This document shows, one piece after another, positions 26,140 through 34,916 of a DNA stretch of 43,516 nucleotides. Under the pieces are notes generated by a model. It did no database searches and was not told the origin of the DNA. It saw only the letters and a program-made list of their open reading frames with translations. This stretch comes from a virus. The position numbers and the translations under genes were made by a program. How positions within the stretch are numbered: the first letter of the stretch is position 1; each line of letters starts with the position of its first letter. The stretch lies in IMG/VR virus record IMGVR_UViG_3300042869_001251, positions 1 through 43,516 of that record; one strand, 5' to 3'.

Positions 26140-28587
26140 ATGGCGACTCCTCAATTATCTCCGGGTGTTCTGATCCGCGAGGTTGATCTAACTGTAGGGA
26201 GAGCTGATAATGTTTTAGATAATATTGGAGCAATTGCAGGACCTTTTGCAATTGGACCAGTGAACGAACCAATTGACATTACTACAGAGAATCAACTTAT
26301 TAACGTATTTGGAAAGCCCTCATCAACAGATGCACAGTATGAGTACTGGATGAGTGCTTCATCATTCCTTTCATATGGTGGCGTTCTTAAGGTTATTAGG
26401 GTAGATGGGCAACTAGTAAATGCTAATGCGATTAGAAATACTTCAGGTGTCTCTACTGCAGGAGAACCCACATTAAAGATCAAAAACTTTGATGACTATG
26501 AAGCAAATTATGCGGATGATATTGCTAATTATATCTTTGCCGCAAAGAATCCAGGTTCTTGGGCAAATGATCTTAAAGTTTGCGTAATTGATGATAAGGC
26601 AGATCAAATTATTGGTATCAATACAACTAGTTTATCGGGTATTGGTGCTACAGTTGGTGTTGGTGTTACTATTCCTTTAACAAATGTAACTATATCTGAA
26701 TCGGGAACAACCTCAACATTTAATGGATATTTAAAGGGAATTATTACTGGAATCAATACAACTAGTTCTGGACCTAATCCAAGTACAATTGATGTAAAAA
26801 TAACCTCTAGAGTATCTGCAGCATCAACACGTTACGATACAGTTACCACAAGATCATTGAGCATTACTGGTACTGCATCAACAACAATACTGTATGTGGA
26901 TGGTAGCAATCTAACACAGTCAATTACAACCAGCAATTTGGTTTCAATTGTAGGTGTTGCGACATATGCCGCAATTACAGGTGTTGCTTCTACTTTCATA
27001 ACACTTAGTACGGGTATTGGCGCTACTGTAGTCGCAGGAACTTCAATCCAATTTTCCAATTCAGTTTCTGTAGCATCGACAGAAACCCCGATCACATACG
27101 CACAAAGAAATCAAGGAAGATCAATCCTAACTGGAAACTTATTATCTTTTAATAATATAGTTGGAACATATTCTGTTGCAACGGTAAAAGATTGGTATGA
27201 TGAACAAACATTAGATCTTAATAATTCTTCAATTTATTGGAATTCACTTGCACCAAAACCAGGAACCTCTCAGCATTCTGTTGAAAGAAACGCTAAGAGT
27301 GATGAAATTCATGTAGTAATTGTTGATGATACTGGTTCCGTGACTGGAATTCAAGGAAATCTCCTTGAGAAGCATATTGGACTATCAAAAGCATCCGATG
27401 CAATTTCTTCAGTAAATTCTCCACAAAAAACTTGGTGGAAAAATTATCTGGCAGTTTACTCTAATTATGTTTATGTTGGAGATAATCCTTCTGACAATAC
27501 CAAACCAGGTGAACCAACTGTTCAAACGGGATTTAATGGTCTAGGATCATTTGTCGCATTAACTACCACACAGGGATCTTGGAACGTTGATGCTCAGGAT
27601 AAAACTTTTAGTGCCCTTGGAAATGTAACATATAACTTATCTGGTGGTAAAGATTACAATAGTTCAACCGGCGGAATGCAAGCATCTCTCGGTGATCTTA
27701 TTACTGCATACAATTTATTCTCAAATAGAGATGAAATTGCGGTTGATTATCTAATTATGGGACCTGGTTTAGGAAACATCAACGAATCCCAAGGGAAGGC
27801 AAATAGTATAGTTTCTATTGCAAATCAAAGAAAAGATTGTATTGCAGTAATTTCTCCTCATCGCGGATCTGTTGTAGACATTACAAATTCTGATACCCAA
27901 ACTGATAATATCATTGAATTCTTCAATGGTGTTGCTATATCCTCTTCTTATGCAGTATTTGATAGTGGATATAAGTATACCTACGATAGATTTAATAATA
28001 AGTTCCGTTATATCCCCTGTAACGCCGATGTTGCTGGATTAATGGTTCGAACTAGTATTTTTGCATACCCTTGGTTCTCACCTGCAGGACAGCAAAGAGG
28101 AATCTTAAACAATGCAATTAAACTTGCTTATAACCCAAATAAAGCACAAAGAGATCAACTTTATCCACTAAGAATCAATTCCATTATCAATCAACCTGGT
28201 ATTGGTATTCTTCTTTACGGAGATAAGACTGCTCTTGGATATGCATCTGCTTTTGATAGAATTAATGTTCGTCGTCTCTTCCTTACAGTTGAGCAAGCAC
28301 TTGAAAGAACTGCTCAGGCACAACTCTTTGAGTTAAACGACGAAATTACAAGAGCAAACTTCGTAAACATTGTTGAACCTTATCTTCGTGATGTTCAGGC
28401 AAAGAGAGGTCTTTATGGATTCCTTGTAAAATGCGATGAATCTAATAACACTCCAGATGTGATTGATAACAATGAATTTAGAGCTGATATTTTCTTAAAA
28501 CCAGCAAAATCAATTAACTATGTAACATTGACCTTTGTTGCAACCAGAACTGGCGTTTCTTTTGAAGAAGTCGCTGGAACTGTTTGA
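26140..28587 (+). CDS. gp18: Tail sheath protein gp18
   Basis: An 815-aa contractile sheath subunit (T4 gp18 is 659 aa). The N-terminus (LSPGVLIREVDLT, then GAIAGPFAIGPVNEP) and the C-terminal 'NVRRLFLTVEQALERTAQAQLFE' and 'GLYGFLVKCDESNNTP' segments are standard sheath signatures; the C-terminal part mediates subunit interlocking. The extra length comes from a Gly/Ser/Thr-rich stretch at residues about 165-330 (nt about 26630-27130), likely the surface-exposed insertion domain. A clear Shine-Dalgarno sequence and late promoter lie upstream. gp19 follows 34 nt downstream. Confidence 0.96.
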   Translation: MATPQLSPGVLIREVDLTVGRADNVLDNIGAIAGPFAIGPVNEPIDITTENQLINVFGKPSSTDAQYEYWMSASSFLSYGGVLKVIRVDGQLVNANAIRNTSGVSTAGEPTLKIKNFDDYEANYADDIANYIFAAKNPGSWANDLKVCVIDDKADQIIGINTTSLSGIGATVGVGVTIPLTNVTISESGTTSTFNGYLKGIITGINTTSSGPNPSTIDVKITSRVSAASTRYDTVTTRSLSITGTASTTILYVDGSNLTQSITTSNLVSIVGVATYAAITGVASTFITLSTGIGATVVAGTSIQFSNSVSVASTETPITYAQRNQGRSILTGNLLSFNNIVGTYSVATVKDWYDEQTLDLNNSSIYWNSLAPKPGTSQHSVERNAKSDEIHVVIVDDTGSVTGIQGNLLEKHIGLSKASDAISSVNSPQKTWWKNYLAVYSNYVYVGDNPSDNTKPGEPTVQTGFNGLGSFVALTTTQGSWNVDAQDKTFSALGNVTYNLSGGKDYNSSTGGMQASLGDLITAYNLFSNRDEIAVDYLIMGPGLGNINESQGKANSIVSIANQRKDCIAVISPHRGSVVDITNSDTQTDNIIEFFNGVAISSSYAVFDSGYKYTYDRFNNKFRYIPCNADVAGLMVRTSIFAYPWFSPAGQQRGILNNAIKLAYNPNKAQRDQLYPLRINSIINQPGIGILLYGDKTALGYASAFDRINVRRLFLTVEQALERTAQAQLFELNDEITRANFVNIVEPYLRDVQAKRGLYGFLVKCDESNNTPDVIDNNEFRADIFLKPAKSINYVTLTFVATRTGVSFEEVAGTV

Positions 28588-28590
28588 TCA

Positions 28591-28598
28591 TATAAATT
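28591..28598 (+). promoter_or_regulatory. Possible late promoter octamer before gp19
   Basis: TATAAATT matches the T4 late consensus at 7 of 8 positions and lies 23 nt before the gp19 ATG. It precedes a strong Shine-Dalgarno sequence (AGGAGG, 28608-28613). The changed last base makes it less certain than the ATAAATA sites. gp19 could simply be co-transcribed with gp18. Confidence 0.4.
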
Positions 28599-28621
28599 AA
28601 TTACAACAGGAGGAATTAAAA

Positions 28622-29242
28622 ATGGCTACTATCAAGGGTCTCTCTCAGTTTAAATCCAAGTTAATCGGCGGTGGTGCCCGCCCTAATCTTTTTGAAGTTA
28701 CTATTCCCAGTTTTCCTGGTGGTGTAAATTTAGGTGTTCAGGGTGATGGTGCTGGTACATTTGATGCAGAAAACTTTACCTTTCTATGTAAAGCAGCCGC
28801 ACTTCCAGCATCTATTATTGCTCCAATTGATGTTCCTTTTAGAGGTCGTATTCTAAAAGTTGCTGGCGATAGGACATTTGATTCTTGGACGGTTACTATT
28901 ATTAACGATGAAAACTTCTCACATAGAAGAGCATTTGAGTCTTGGATGCAGAACATTGGTCAGTACTCTGATCATAGTGGTCTAACCGAACCAAATTCTT
29001 ATATGACCGATGCTCAGGTTGTTCAACTTGGTAGAGCATTAGTTAATAGAGAGACTGGAACTGGAACTGGCGGTAATGCTAATGTTCTTGCTCAATATAA
29101 GTTTAAGGATATTTTCCCAACTAATATTTCACAAATTGATCTCTCTTATGAGACTTCAGATACTATTGAAGAATTCACAGTAGAATTCCAAGTACAGTTC
29201 TGGTATCCAGAAACTCCTGGATCTAACTCTGCTCAGGGTTGA
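28622..29242 (+). CDS. gp19: Tail tube protein gp19
   Basis: A 206-aa tube subunit (T4 gp19 is 163 aa) that forms the channel inside the sheath. Conserved features are the GGARPNLFEVTIPSFPG start, a 'FLCKAAALPASIIAPIDVPFRGR' strand-turn segment, 'FDSWTVTIINDENFSHRRAFESWM', and a final 'IEEFTVEFQVQFWYP' strand. It has the best Shine-Dalgarno sequence of the window (AGGAGG), consistent with high expression. The stop overlaps a late promoter octamer for the portal gene. Confidence 0.96.
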   Translation: MATIKGLSQFKSKLIGGGARPNLFEVTIPSFPGGVNLGVQGDGAGTFDAENFTFLCKAAALPASIIAPIDVPFRGRILKVAGDRTFDSWTVTIINDENFSHRRAFESWMQNIGQYSDHSGLTEPNSYMTDAQVVQLGRALVNRETGTGTGGNANVLAQYKFKDIFPTNISQIDLSYETSDTIEEFTVEFQVQFWYPETPGSNSAQG

Positions 29243-29248
29243 TAAATA
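29241..29248 (+). promoter_or_regulatory. T4-type late promoter octamer overlapping the gp19 stop
   Basis: GATAAATA overlaps the TGA stop of gp19 (29240-29242) and lies 24 nt before the portal ATG (29273). Seven of eight positions match TATAAATA. Confidence 0.55.
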
Positions 29249-29272
29249 GTATTATCAAGTTAAACCTTAATT

Positions 29273-30946
29273 ATGACAAAATTATTTGGATTTTCAATTG
29301 AGGACACTCAAACTCAATCACCCACAGTAGTATCCCCCGTCGCTCCTAACAACGAGGACGGGGTTGATCATTATTTGACTAGTGGGTTTTTTGGTTCATA
29401 TGTAGACATAGAAGGTGTCTACAGAAATGAATTTGAAATGATAAAAAGATATCGTGAGATGGCACTTCATCCGGAAGTTGATAGTGCTATTGAAGATATC
29501 GTAAATGAAGCAATCGTATCAGACACTAATGATTCTCCAATAAAAATTGAATTATCCAATTTAAATGCAAGTGATGGAATAAAAGAAAAAATAAGAGAAG
29601 AATTTAAATATCTTCTTGAATTATTGGATTTTGACAAAAAATCTCACGAAATTTATAGGAATTGGTATATTGATGGTAGACTCTATTATCATAAAGTTAT
29701 AGATTTAAAAAAACCTCAAGAAGGAATACAAGAACTTCGGTATATTGACGCAATGAAAATGCGTTATGTACGGCAACAAAAAAAGAAACCAAACGATAAT
29801 TCAAATTACGCGAAAAGTAATGTTGAAAATCCAATGGATTATGATTTTCCTGAGATTGAAGAATATTTCATATACAATCCAAAATCTTCCTATCCCGTTG
29901 GTGCAATGGGAGGACAACCAACTTCTTCACCAACACAAAATGCGGGAGTAAAGATCGCAAGAGACTCAGTTTCATATTGCACTTCTGGGTTGGTAGATAG
30001 AAATAAAGGAACTTGTCTATCTTACCTACATAAAGCAATAAAATCTCTCAATCAACTTCGGATGATTGAAGATTCTTTGGTAATTTATCGTATATCAAGA
30101 GCACCAGAACGTAGAATTTTCTATATTGATGTGGGTAATTTACCTAAAGTAAAAGCAGAACAATATCTCCGTGATGTTATGATGCGATATCGTAATAAAC
30201 TTGTATATGATGCAAATACCGGTGAAATACGTGATGATAAGAAATTTATGAGTATGATGGAAGATTTTTGGTTGCCACGTAGAGAAGGTGGACGTGGAAC
30301 TGAAATCACTACACTTCCGGGCGGACAAAATCTTGGAGAAATTACTGATATTAAGTATTTTCAAGAAAAACTCTACCGTTCACTAAATGTTCCGCCAACA
30401 AGAATAGGTGGAGAAGGTGGGTTTAATCTTGGACGTTCATCTGAAATTTTAAGAGATGAATTAAAATTTACAAAATTTGTTGGGAGATTGAGAAAAAGAT
30501 TTTCTAATATGTTCAGTGATATGCTGAGAACTCAATTAATTCTTAAAAATATAATTACTCCAGATGACTGGAAAATTATGAGAGAGCATATTCAATATGA
30601 TTTCTTATACGATAATCATTTCTCTGAGTTGAAAGAAGCAGAATTAATGACTGAAAGATTGAATATGGCAGCAACAGCAGAACCTTATATTGGTAAATAC
30701 TATTCACAAGATTATGTAAGAAGGAAAATTCTTCGTCAAACTGATGAAGAAATTGTGGAACAAGATATTTTAATTAAAAAAGAAATAGAAAGTGGTATTA
30801 TTCCCGATCCAAATGCCCCAATTGATCCAAATACGGGAATGCCTATGGTGACAGGTGATTCTAGTAATGGATCATCTGGACAAGTTCCTATGGATCCGGG
30901 AATAGATGAAAAGAGTATGGAACCCCCAACAGAAAAAGGAATCTAA
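29273..30946 (+). CDS. gp20: Portal vertex protein gp20
   Basis: A 557-aa portal subunit (T4 gp20 is 524 aa). The dodecameric ring nucleates head assembly and docks gp17. The sequence contains familiar gp20 segments: 'YREMALHPEVDSAIEDIVNEAIV', 'IYRNWYIDGRLYYHKV', 'SYLHKAIKSLNQLRMIEDSLVIYRISRAPERRIFYIDVG' (read in parts), and 'LPGGQNLGEITDIKYF'. The region from about residue 500 is a Pro/Gly/Ser-rich tail (PNAPIDPNTGMP). It is an established marker gene for cyanophage diversity. No Shine-Dalgarno sequence; a late promoter octamer lies upstream. Confidence 0.97.
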   Translation: MTKLFGFSIEDTQTQSPTVVSPVAPNNEDGVDHYLTSGFFGSYVDIEGVYRNEFEMIKRYREMALHPEVDSAIEDIVNEAIVSDTNDSPIKIELSNLNASDGIKEKIREEFKYLLELLDFDKKSHEIYRNWYIDGRLYYHKVIDLKKPQEGIQELRYIDAMKMRYVRQQKKKPNDNSNYAKSNVENPMDYDFPEIEEYFIYNPKSSYPVGAMGGQPTSSPTQNAGVKIARDSVSYCTSGLVDRNKGTCLSYLHKAIKSLNQLRMIEDSLVIYRISRAPERRIFYIDVGNLPKVKAEQYLRDVMMRYRNKLVYDANTGEIRDDKKFMSMMEDFWLPRREGGRGTEITTLPGGQNLGEITDIKYFQEKLYRSLNVPPTRIGGEGGFNLGRSSEILRDELKFTKFVGRLRKRFSNMFSDMLRTQLILKNIITPDDWKIMREHIQYDFLYDNHFSELKEAELMTERLNMAATAEPYIGKYYSQDYVRRKILRQTDEEIVEQDILIKKEIESGIIPDPNAPIDPNTGMPMVTGDSSNGSSGQVPMDPGIDEKSMEPPTEKGI

Positions 30947-30976
30947 ATAAAGTATAGTTAATTATTTTTTAAAACT

Positions 30977-31132
30977 ATGGATGAATTAATGGATATGATT
31001 CTGACAGATGAATCGCCGTCACAAATTAGTGATAAAATTAAAGATATTTTATTTGCTAAGTCTACAGAAAAAATAGATTCTTTTAGACCAGCAGTTGCTG
31101 CGTCATTATTTGATGGTGATGAAGGGGAATGA
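30977..31132 (+). CDS. gp67: Small prohead core protein, gp67-like
   Basis: A 51-aa protein starting 30 nt after the portal gene (MDELMDMILTDESPSQISDK..., ending LFDGDEGE). Its position between gp20 and gp21 and its start pattern (M-x-x-L-I/M-x-x-I) match T4 gp67, an 80-aa prohead core protein that begins MEQLIEAIKS and also has a FAxAxAxRTID-like second segment (here LFAKSTEKID). It lacks the long acidic tail of T4 gp67. Assignment rests on position and short similarity. It probably acts with gp22 in the internal scaffold. Confidence 0.65.
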   Translation: MDELMDMILTDESPSQISDKIKDILFAKSTEKIDSFRPAVAASLFDGDEGE

Positions 31133-31166
31133 ATTTTGTTGGAGTTATAATCTAACTTAACTGAAC

Positions 31167-31174
31167 AATAAATA
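31167..31174 (+). promoter_or_regulatory. T4-type late promoter octamer before the 88-aa gene
   Basis: AATAAATA within the 66-bp gap, 24 nt upstream of the ATG at 31199. It would serve the 88-aa gene and gp21 downstream. Confidence 0.55.
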
Positions 31175-31198
31175 TATAATATAAAACATTGTAAAATA

Positions 31199-31465
31199 AT
31201 GCAAAGAACTAAAATAATTGGAACTGCAGTTCAAACCCAAACAAGTGCTGGATCCGCTACGAGCATTAGTGCTTCAACTTGCGTTCGTTTATTTAATAAT
31301 ACTGCTGGCGTTTCAACTGTAAGTATATCAACTTCAGTTGGGGCGGCAACTACCTTGTCATTTGCTATGCCCACAAATTCTGTTGAATTTATAGAAAAAC
31401 TCCCAACAGATGTAATTTTTACATCTGTTGCTATTCAAGCAAACCAAGTAGGATTTACTAATTAA
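31199..31465 (+). CDS. Small Ser/Thr/Val-rich protein of unknown function in the head gene cluster
   Basis: An 88-aa protein (MQRTKIIGTAVQTQTSAGSA..., ending VAIQANQVGFTN). The alternation of small and hydrophobic residues suggests a compact beta fold, with no Cys pairs, signal or membrane segment (one Cys only). It sits between the gp67-like core protein and protease gp21 with its own late promoter, so a minor capsid, vertex or decoration role is plausible but unproven. I recall similar proteins at this position in cyanophages, without known function. T4 gp68, expected near here, is not recognisable. Confidence 0.75.
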   Translation: MQRTKIIGTAVQTQTSAGSATSISASTCVRLFNNTAGVSTVSISTSVGAATTLSFAMPTNSVEFIEKLPTDVIFTSVAIQANQVGFTN

Positions 31466-31469
31466 GGCA

Positions 31470-32117
31470 ATGAAACTAATCACCGAAGAAATAGAAAAAG
31501 TTGAAGTTATTACCGAAGGAACTGGTAGTAATAAAAGACTTTATATAACAGGACCTTTCTTACAATCAGAATGTGTAAATAGAAATGGTAGAATGTATCC
31601 TTTTTCTATTATGGAAAGGGAAGTAAAGCGTTATAATGAAAACTATATTCAAAAAGGTCGTGCTCTTGGGGAATTGGGACATCCAGAAGGACCTACTGTA
31701 AATTTAGATCGGGTTTCTCATAAAATTGTTTGTCTTGAGCAAAAAGGCAACACTTGGATTGGGAAAGCACAAATTTTATCAACTCCTATGGGTAAAATTG
31801 CCGAATCACTTCTTGGTGATGGCGTTTGTCTTGGAGTTTCCTCTCGTGGTATTGGATCACTAAGAGAGAACAATAAAGGTTACAAAGAAGTTGGTGAGGA
31901 TTTTATGCTTGCCACCGCTGCTGACATTGTTGCAGACCCTTCTGCACCTGATGCTTTCGTCTCAGGAATTATGGAAGGTGTTGAGTGGATTTGGAATAAT
32001 GGTGTTCTTGAGCAAAAAGTTTCAAGAATACATAAAAGAATTAATACTTTAGTAGATTCTAAACAACTAGAAGAGAACAAATTAAATTTATTCAATGACT
32101 TCTTAAATTCATTGTAA
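31470..32117 (+). CDS. gp21: Prohead core protease gp21
   Basis: A 215-aa serine protease (T4 gp21 is 212 aa) of the herpesvirus-assemblin-like family. It sits in the prohead core and trims scaffold and capsid proteins during maturation. The likely catalytic residues are H71 in GELGHPEG, S124 or S125 in LGVSSRG, and an acidic residue in ATAADIVADPSAPDAF (D152 or D156). The N-terminus (YITGPFLQSECVNRNGRMYP) is typical. Start ATG 4 nt after the 88-aa gene, preceded by a weak AAGG. Confidence 0.95.
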   Translation: MKLITEEIEKVEVITEGTGSNKRLYITGPFLQSECVNRNGRMYPFSIMEREVKRYNENYIQKGRALGELGHPEGPTVNLDRVSHKIVCLEQKGNTWIGKAQILSTPMGKIAESLLGDGVCLGVSSRGIGSLRENNKGYKEVGEDFMLATAADIVADPSAPDAFVSGIMEGVEWIWNNGVLEQKVSRIHKRINTLVDSKQLEENKLNLFNDFLNSL

Positions 32118-32127
32118 TTTCTTAAAT

Positions 32128-32135
32128 TATAAATA
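32128..32135 (+). promoter_or_regulatory. Perfect T4-type late promoter before gp22-gp23
   Basis: TATAAATA, an exact match to the T4 late consensus, overlapped by a second AATAAATA copy at 32132-32139. It lies 38 nt before the gp22 ATG. A GGAG Shine-Dalgarno element (32163-32166) follows. This probably drives the scaffold-capsid unit that ends at the terminator after gp23. Confidence 0.75.
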
Positions 32136-32173
32136 AATATAGTTATTAACAAAGGTTAAAACGGAGAGTTCAA

Positions 32174-33376
32174 ATGTCTCGTGGTAAAAACTTACAGGAA
32201 ATGGAATCAGGCACAAAGAAATCCACAACTGCCGTAAATGCTAACGCAAAAGCAGGGGATGCAATGCCTAAACTTGCGTCTGGTGCAGTTGCTGGTCAAA
32301 CTGGTAGTTGGGAAGATTTAGGTGGACCTACTCCAGATAATTATACATCGGATGAGAATGGTCCAGCAAAACTTAAGGATGCTGGTTCCGGCCTTAAGCA
32401 AGTTAAGGATGTAGTAAATAAAGGCGCAAAGTCTGCCGATCCTATGAAGGGTCTTAAGAAATCTGATGCCGTAAAGGAAGAAGAAGAATTGGGAGATGAA
32501 GATCTTATTTCAGAAGAAGATTCTGAAGATGAAGATCTAATCTCCGAGGAAGATGAAGATGAAGATGAAAAAGAAGATAAAGGTAAGAAAAAGTCCAAGA
32601 AAGATGATGAGGACGAAGAGGATGATGATGAAGATGAAATGAAGGAGGAGTTTGATATTGAAGAAGATGTCAATGCTCTACTTCATGGAGAAGATCTCTC
32701 AGAAGAATTCCAAGAAAAAGCAAGGATGATTTTTGAATCTGCTCTTCGTTCAAAAGTTAATGAAATACGTGAGTCACTTGAAGTTCAATATGAAGAGAAA
32801 CTCATAGAAGAAGTTCTAGTAATCAAAGAAGAACTAGAAGAGCGTCTAGACGCTTATCTAGAGTATGTTGCTGAAGAGTGGGTAGATGAAAACACTCTTG
32901 CTATTGAGACCGGTCTCAAGGAAGAACTCACTGAGTCATTCCTTGGTGGTCTCAAGCAACTTTTTGAAGAACATTATGTAGAAATCCCTGAAGAAAAATA
33001 TGATGTACTTGAGAATATGGTAGGAAAACTTGATGATATGGAGACTAAACTCAACGAGCAAATTGAAAGAAATATTCAACTCAACAAGCGTCTCTCAGAG
33101 TCGGTTGCTGATAGAATCTTTGATGAAATTTCTGAAGGTCTTGCGACCACTCAGAAGGAAAAGCTCGCTTCACTTTCCGAAAGTGTAGAGTTTGAGAGTG
33201 AGACAGAATATCGTGGAAGACTAGAGACTTTGAAGGAATCATATTTTCCTTCAAGAGTAGTTTCTTCATCTGCAACAACTGAAACATTATCTGAAGGAGT
33301 AAACGTTGCAACTGAGTATCACTCAGATTCAATGAATACTTACTTGAGGACTCTTTCAGCAGTTGTAAAACGCTGA
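32174..33376 (+). CDS. gp22: Prohead scaffold protein gp22
   Basis: A 400-aa internal scaffold (T4 gp22 is 269 aa). The C-terminal two thirds are highly helical and charged (for example 'EFQEKARMIFESALRSKVNEI', then long Glu/Leu heptads), as expected for the core scaffold. Residues about 100-165 are extremely acidic, with a near-duplicated EDLISEED unit. The N-terminal 90 residues are Gly/Ala/Lys-rich. It should be degraded by gp21 during maturation. It is expressed from the perfect late promoter with a GGAG ribosome binding site, and gp23 follows after 54 nt. Confidence 0.9.
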   Translation: MSRGKNLQEMESGTKKSTTAVNANAKAGDAMPKLASGAVAGQTGSWEDLGGPTPDNYTSDENGPAKLKDAGSGLKQVKDVVNKGAKSADPMKGLKKSDAVKEEEELGDEDLISEEDSEDEDLISEEDEDEDEKEDKGKKKSKKDDEDEEDDDEDEMKEEFDIEEDVNALLHGEDLSEEFQEKARMIFESALRSKVNEIRESLEVQYEEKLIEEVLVIKEELEERLDAYLEYVAEEWVDENTLAIETGLKEELTESFLGGLKQLFEEHYVEIPEEKYDVLENMVGKLDDMETKLNEQIERNIQLNKRLSESVADRIFDEISEGLATTQKEKLASLSESVEFESETEYRGRLETLKESYFPSRVVSSSATTETLSEGVNVATEYHSDSMNTYLRTLSAVVKR

Positions 33377-33430
33377 ATTTACTATTTAATCAAACAAAAC
33401 AATTTCAATTTTTTACAGAGGTAAAAGGCA

Positions 33431-34843
33431 ATGTTTCAATCAGAAAGATTGCAAGAAAAGTGGGCACCACTTCTGAACTATGAGGGTCTTGATCCAATCA
33501 AAGATTCACACAGAAAGGCTGTAACTGCTGTCTTGCTAGAGAACCAAGAAAAATTTTTAAGAGAGCAAAGTTCTTTCTCTCACGGAGAGTTCCTTACTGA
33601 ATCTCCAACTATGTCCGCTGGAACCGGTGGATTTGGTGGAGACGCCTCTTCGGGTGGACCTGTTGCAGGTTTTGATCCAGTTCTAATTTCACTAATTAGA
33701 CGCTCAATGCCTAACTTGGTCGCTTATGACCTCGCTGGCGTTCAACCAATGACCGGACCTACTGGTCTTATCTTTGCTATGCGTTCACGTTACGGCGATC
33801 AGCGCACTGGAGATAATGAGACCTTCTACAACGAAGTAAATACCGCTTTCTCTGCTCAAAACAGCACTGGCACTGCAACTCAAGGTAATTATACCGGTGC
33901 AGCAGATGATGGTGCTTCTGTAGGTTTCGGTACTACTACTAACCAAAGTGGCGATAATCCAGGTCTTCTTAATCCCAATGGTCAGTTGTCTTATACAACT
34001 GGTCAGGGTATGCAAACTGCCGATTCTGAGGCACTAGGTCAGGCTGGTGGTCCTCAGTTCAACGAAATGAATTTCTCTATTGAGAAAGTTCTAGTTGAAG
34101 CAAAGTCACGCGCCCTGAAAGCTGAGTACAGTCTTGAACTTGCTCAAGACCTCAAGGCAATTCACGGTCTAAACGCCGAGGCAGAACTTGCGAATATTCT
34201 TTCTACTGAAATCCTTGCGGAAATCAATAGAGAAGTAATTCGTACCATCTACAAGGTTGCTAAGCCTGGCGCTCAAGCAAACGTAGCAACTGCTGGCGTA
34301 TTTGACCTTGACGTTGACTCAAACGGTCGTTGGAGCGTTGAGAAGTTCAAGGGTCTACTCTTCCAGATTGAGCGTGATGCTAACGCTATCGCCCAACAAA
34401 CTCGTAGAGGAAAGGGTAATGTTATTATGTGTTCTGCTGACGTTGCTTCCGCACTAAGCATGGCTGGTGTACTTGATTACACTCCTGCTCTAAATGCAAA
34501 CCTCAACGTAGATGACACTGGTAACACCTTTGCTGGTATTCTACTTGGCAAGTTCCGCGTCTATATTGATCCTTATGCTGCGAACGTAAGTTCCAACCAA
34601 TATTATGTTGTTGGTTATAAGGGTTCTTCACCTTATGATGCTGGTCTATTCTATTGTCCTTATGTTCCTCTCCAGATGGTTCGCGCCGTTGGTGAGAATA
34701 GTTTCCAACCAAAAATTGGATTTAAGACTCGTTATGGTCTTGTTGCTAATCCATTCGCGGAAGGTTCTGCTCAAGGTCTTGGTAGAATTACTGCAAGTAG
34801 CAATACTTACTACCGTCGTGTACTTGTTAAAAATCTTATGTGA
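33431..34843 (+). CDS. gp23: Major capsid protein gp23
   Basis: A 470-aa HK97-fold capsid protein (T4 gp23 is 521 aa). It starts with the conserved SERLQEKWAPLLN and has the propeptide region before 'SPTMSAGTGG'. A candidate gp21 cleavage site, L-T-E at residues 55-57, fits the (I/L)-x-E rule and would remove 57 residues. Further signatures are 'PNLVAYDLAGVQPMTGPTGLIFAMRSRYG', 'KSRALKAEYSLELAQDLKAIHGL' and 'GKFRVYIDPYA'. Its codons use more C-ending forms than neighbouring genes. A weak Shine-Dalgarno sequence (AGAGGT) lies upstream and an intrinsic terminator 26 nt downstream. Confidence 0.98.
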   Translation: MFQSERLQEKWAPLLNYEGLDPIKDSHRKAVTAVLLENQEKFLREQSSFSHGEFLTESPTMSAGTGGFGGDASSGGPVAGFDPVLISLIRRSMPNLVAYDLAGVQPMTGPTGLIFAMRSRYGDQRTGDNETFYNEVNTAFSAQNSTGTATQGNYTGAADDGASVGFGTTTNQSGDNPGLLNPNGQLSYTTGQGMQTADSEALGQAGGPQFNEMNFSIEKVLVEAKSRALKAEYSLELAQDLKAIHGLNAEAELANILSTEILAEINREVIRTIYKVAKPGAQANVATAGVFDLDVDSNGRWSVEKFKGLLFQIERDANAIAQQTRRGKGNVIMCSADVASALSMAGVLDYTPALNANLNVDDTGNTFAGILLGKFRVYIDPYAANVSSNQYYVVGYKGSSPYDAGLFYCPYVPLQMVRAVGENSFQPKIGFKTRYGLVANPFAEGSAQGLGRITASSNTYYRRVLVKNLM

Positions 34844-34869
34844 GTCTCATTTGAGATTAAACAATACTG

Positions 34870-34893
34870 GGGAGGAGAAATCCTCCCTTTTTT
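34870..34893 (+). terminator. Strong intrinsic terminator after gp23
   Basis: GGGAGGA, loop GAAA, TCCTCCC forms a perfect 7-bp GC-rich stem with a GNRA-type tetraloop. It is followed directly by six T residues. This is the clearest rho-independent terminator in the window, and it closes the capsid transcription unit. Confidence 0.93.
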
Positions 34894-34916
34894 ATTGTAA
34901 ATTTTTAAATTAAGAA

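Noticed and set aside
32341-32673. Reverse-strand poly-Ser frame
   Set aside because: It is the complement of the GAA/GAT-rich acidic segment of gp22; composition alone explains it.
34605-34913. Out-of-frame 102-codon frame over the 3' end of gp23
   Set aside because: It overlaps gp23 entirely out of frame and runs through the terminator, with Leu/Val-rich nonsense composition.
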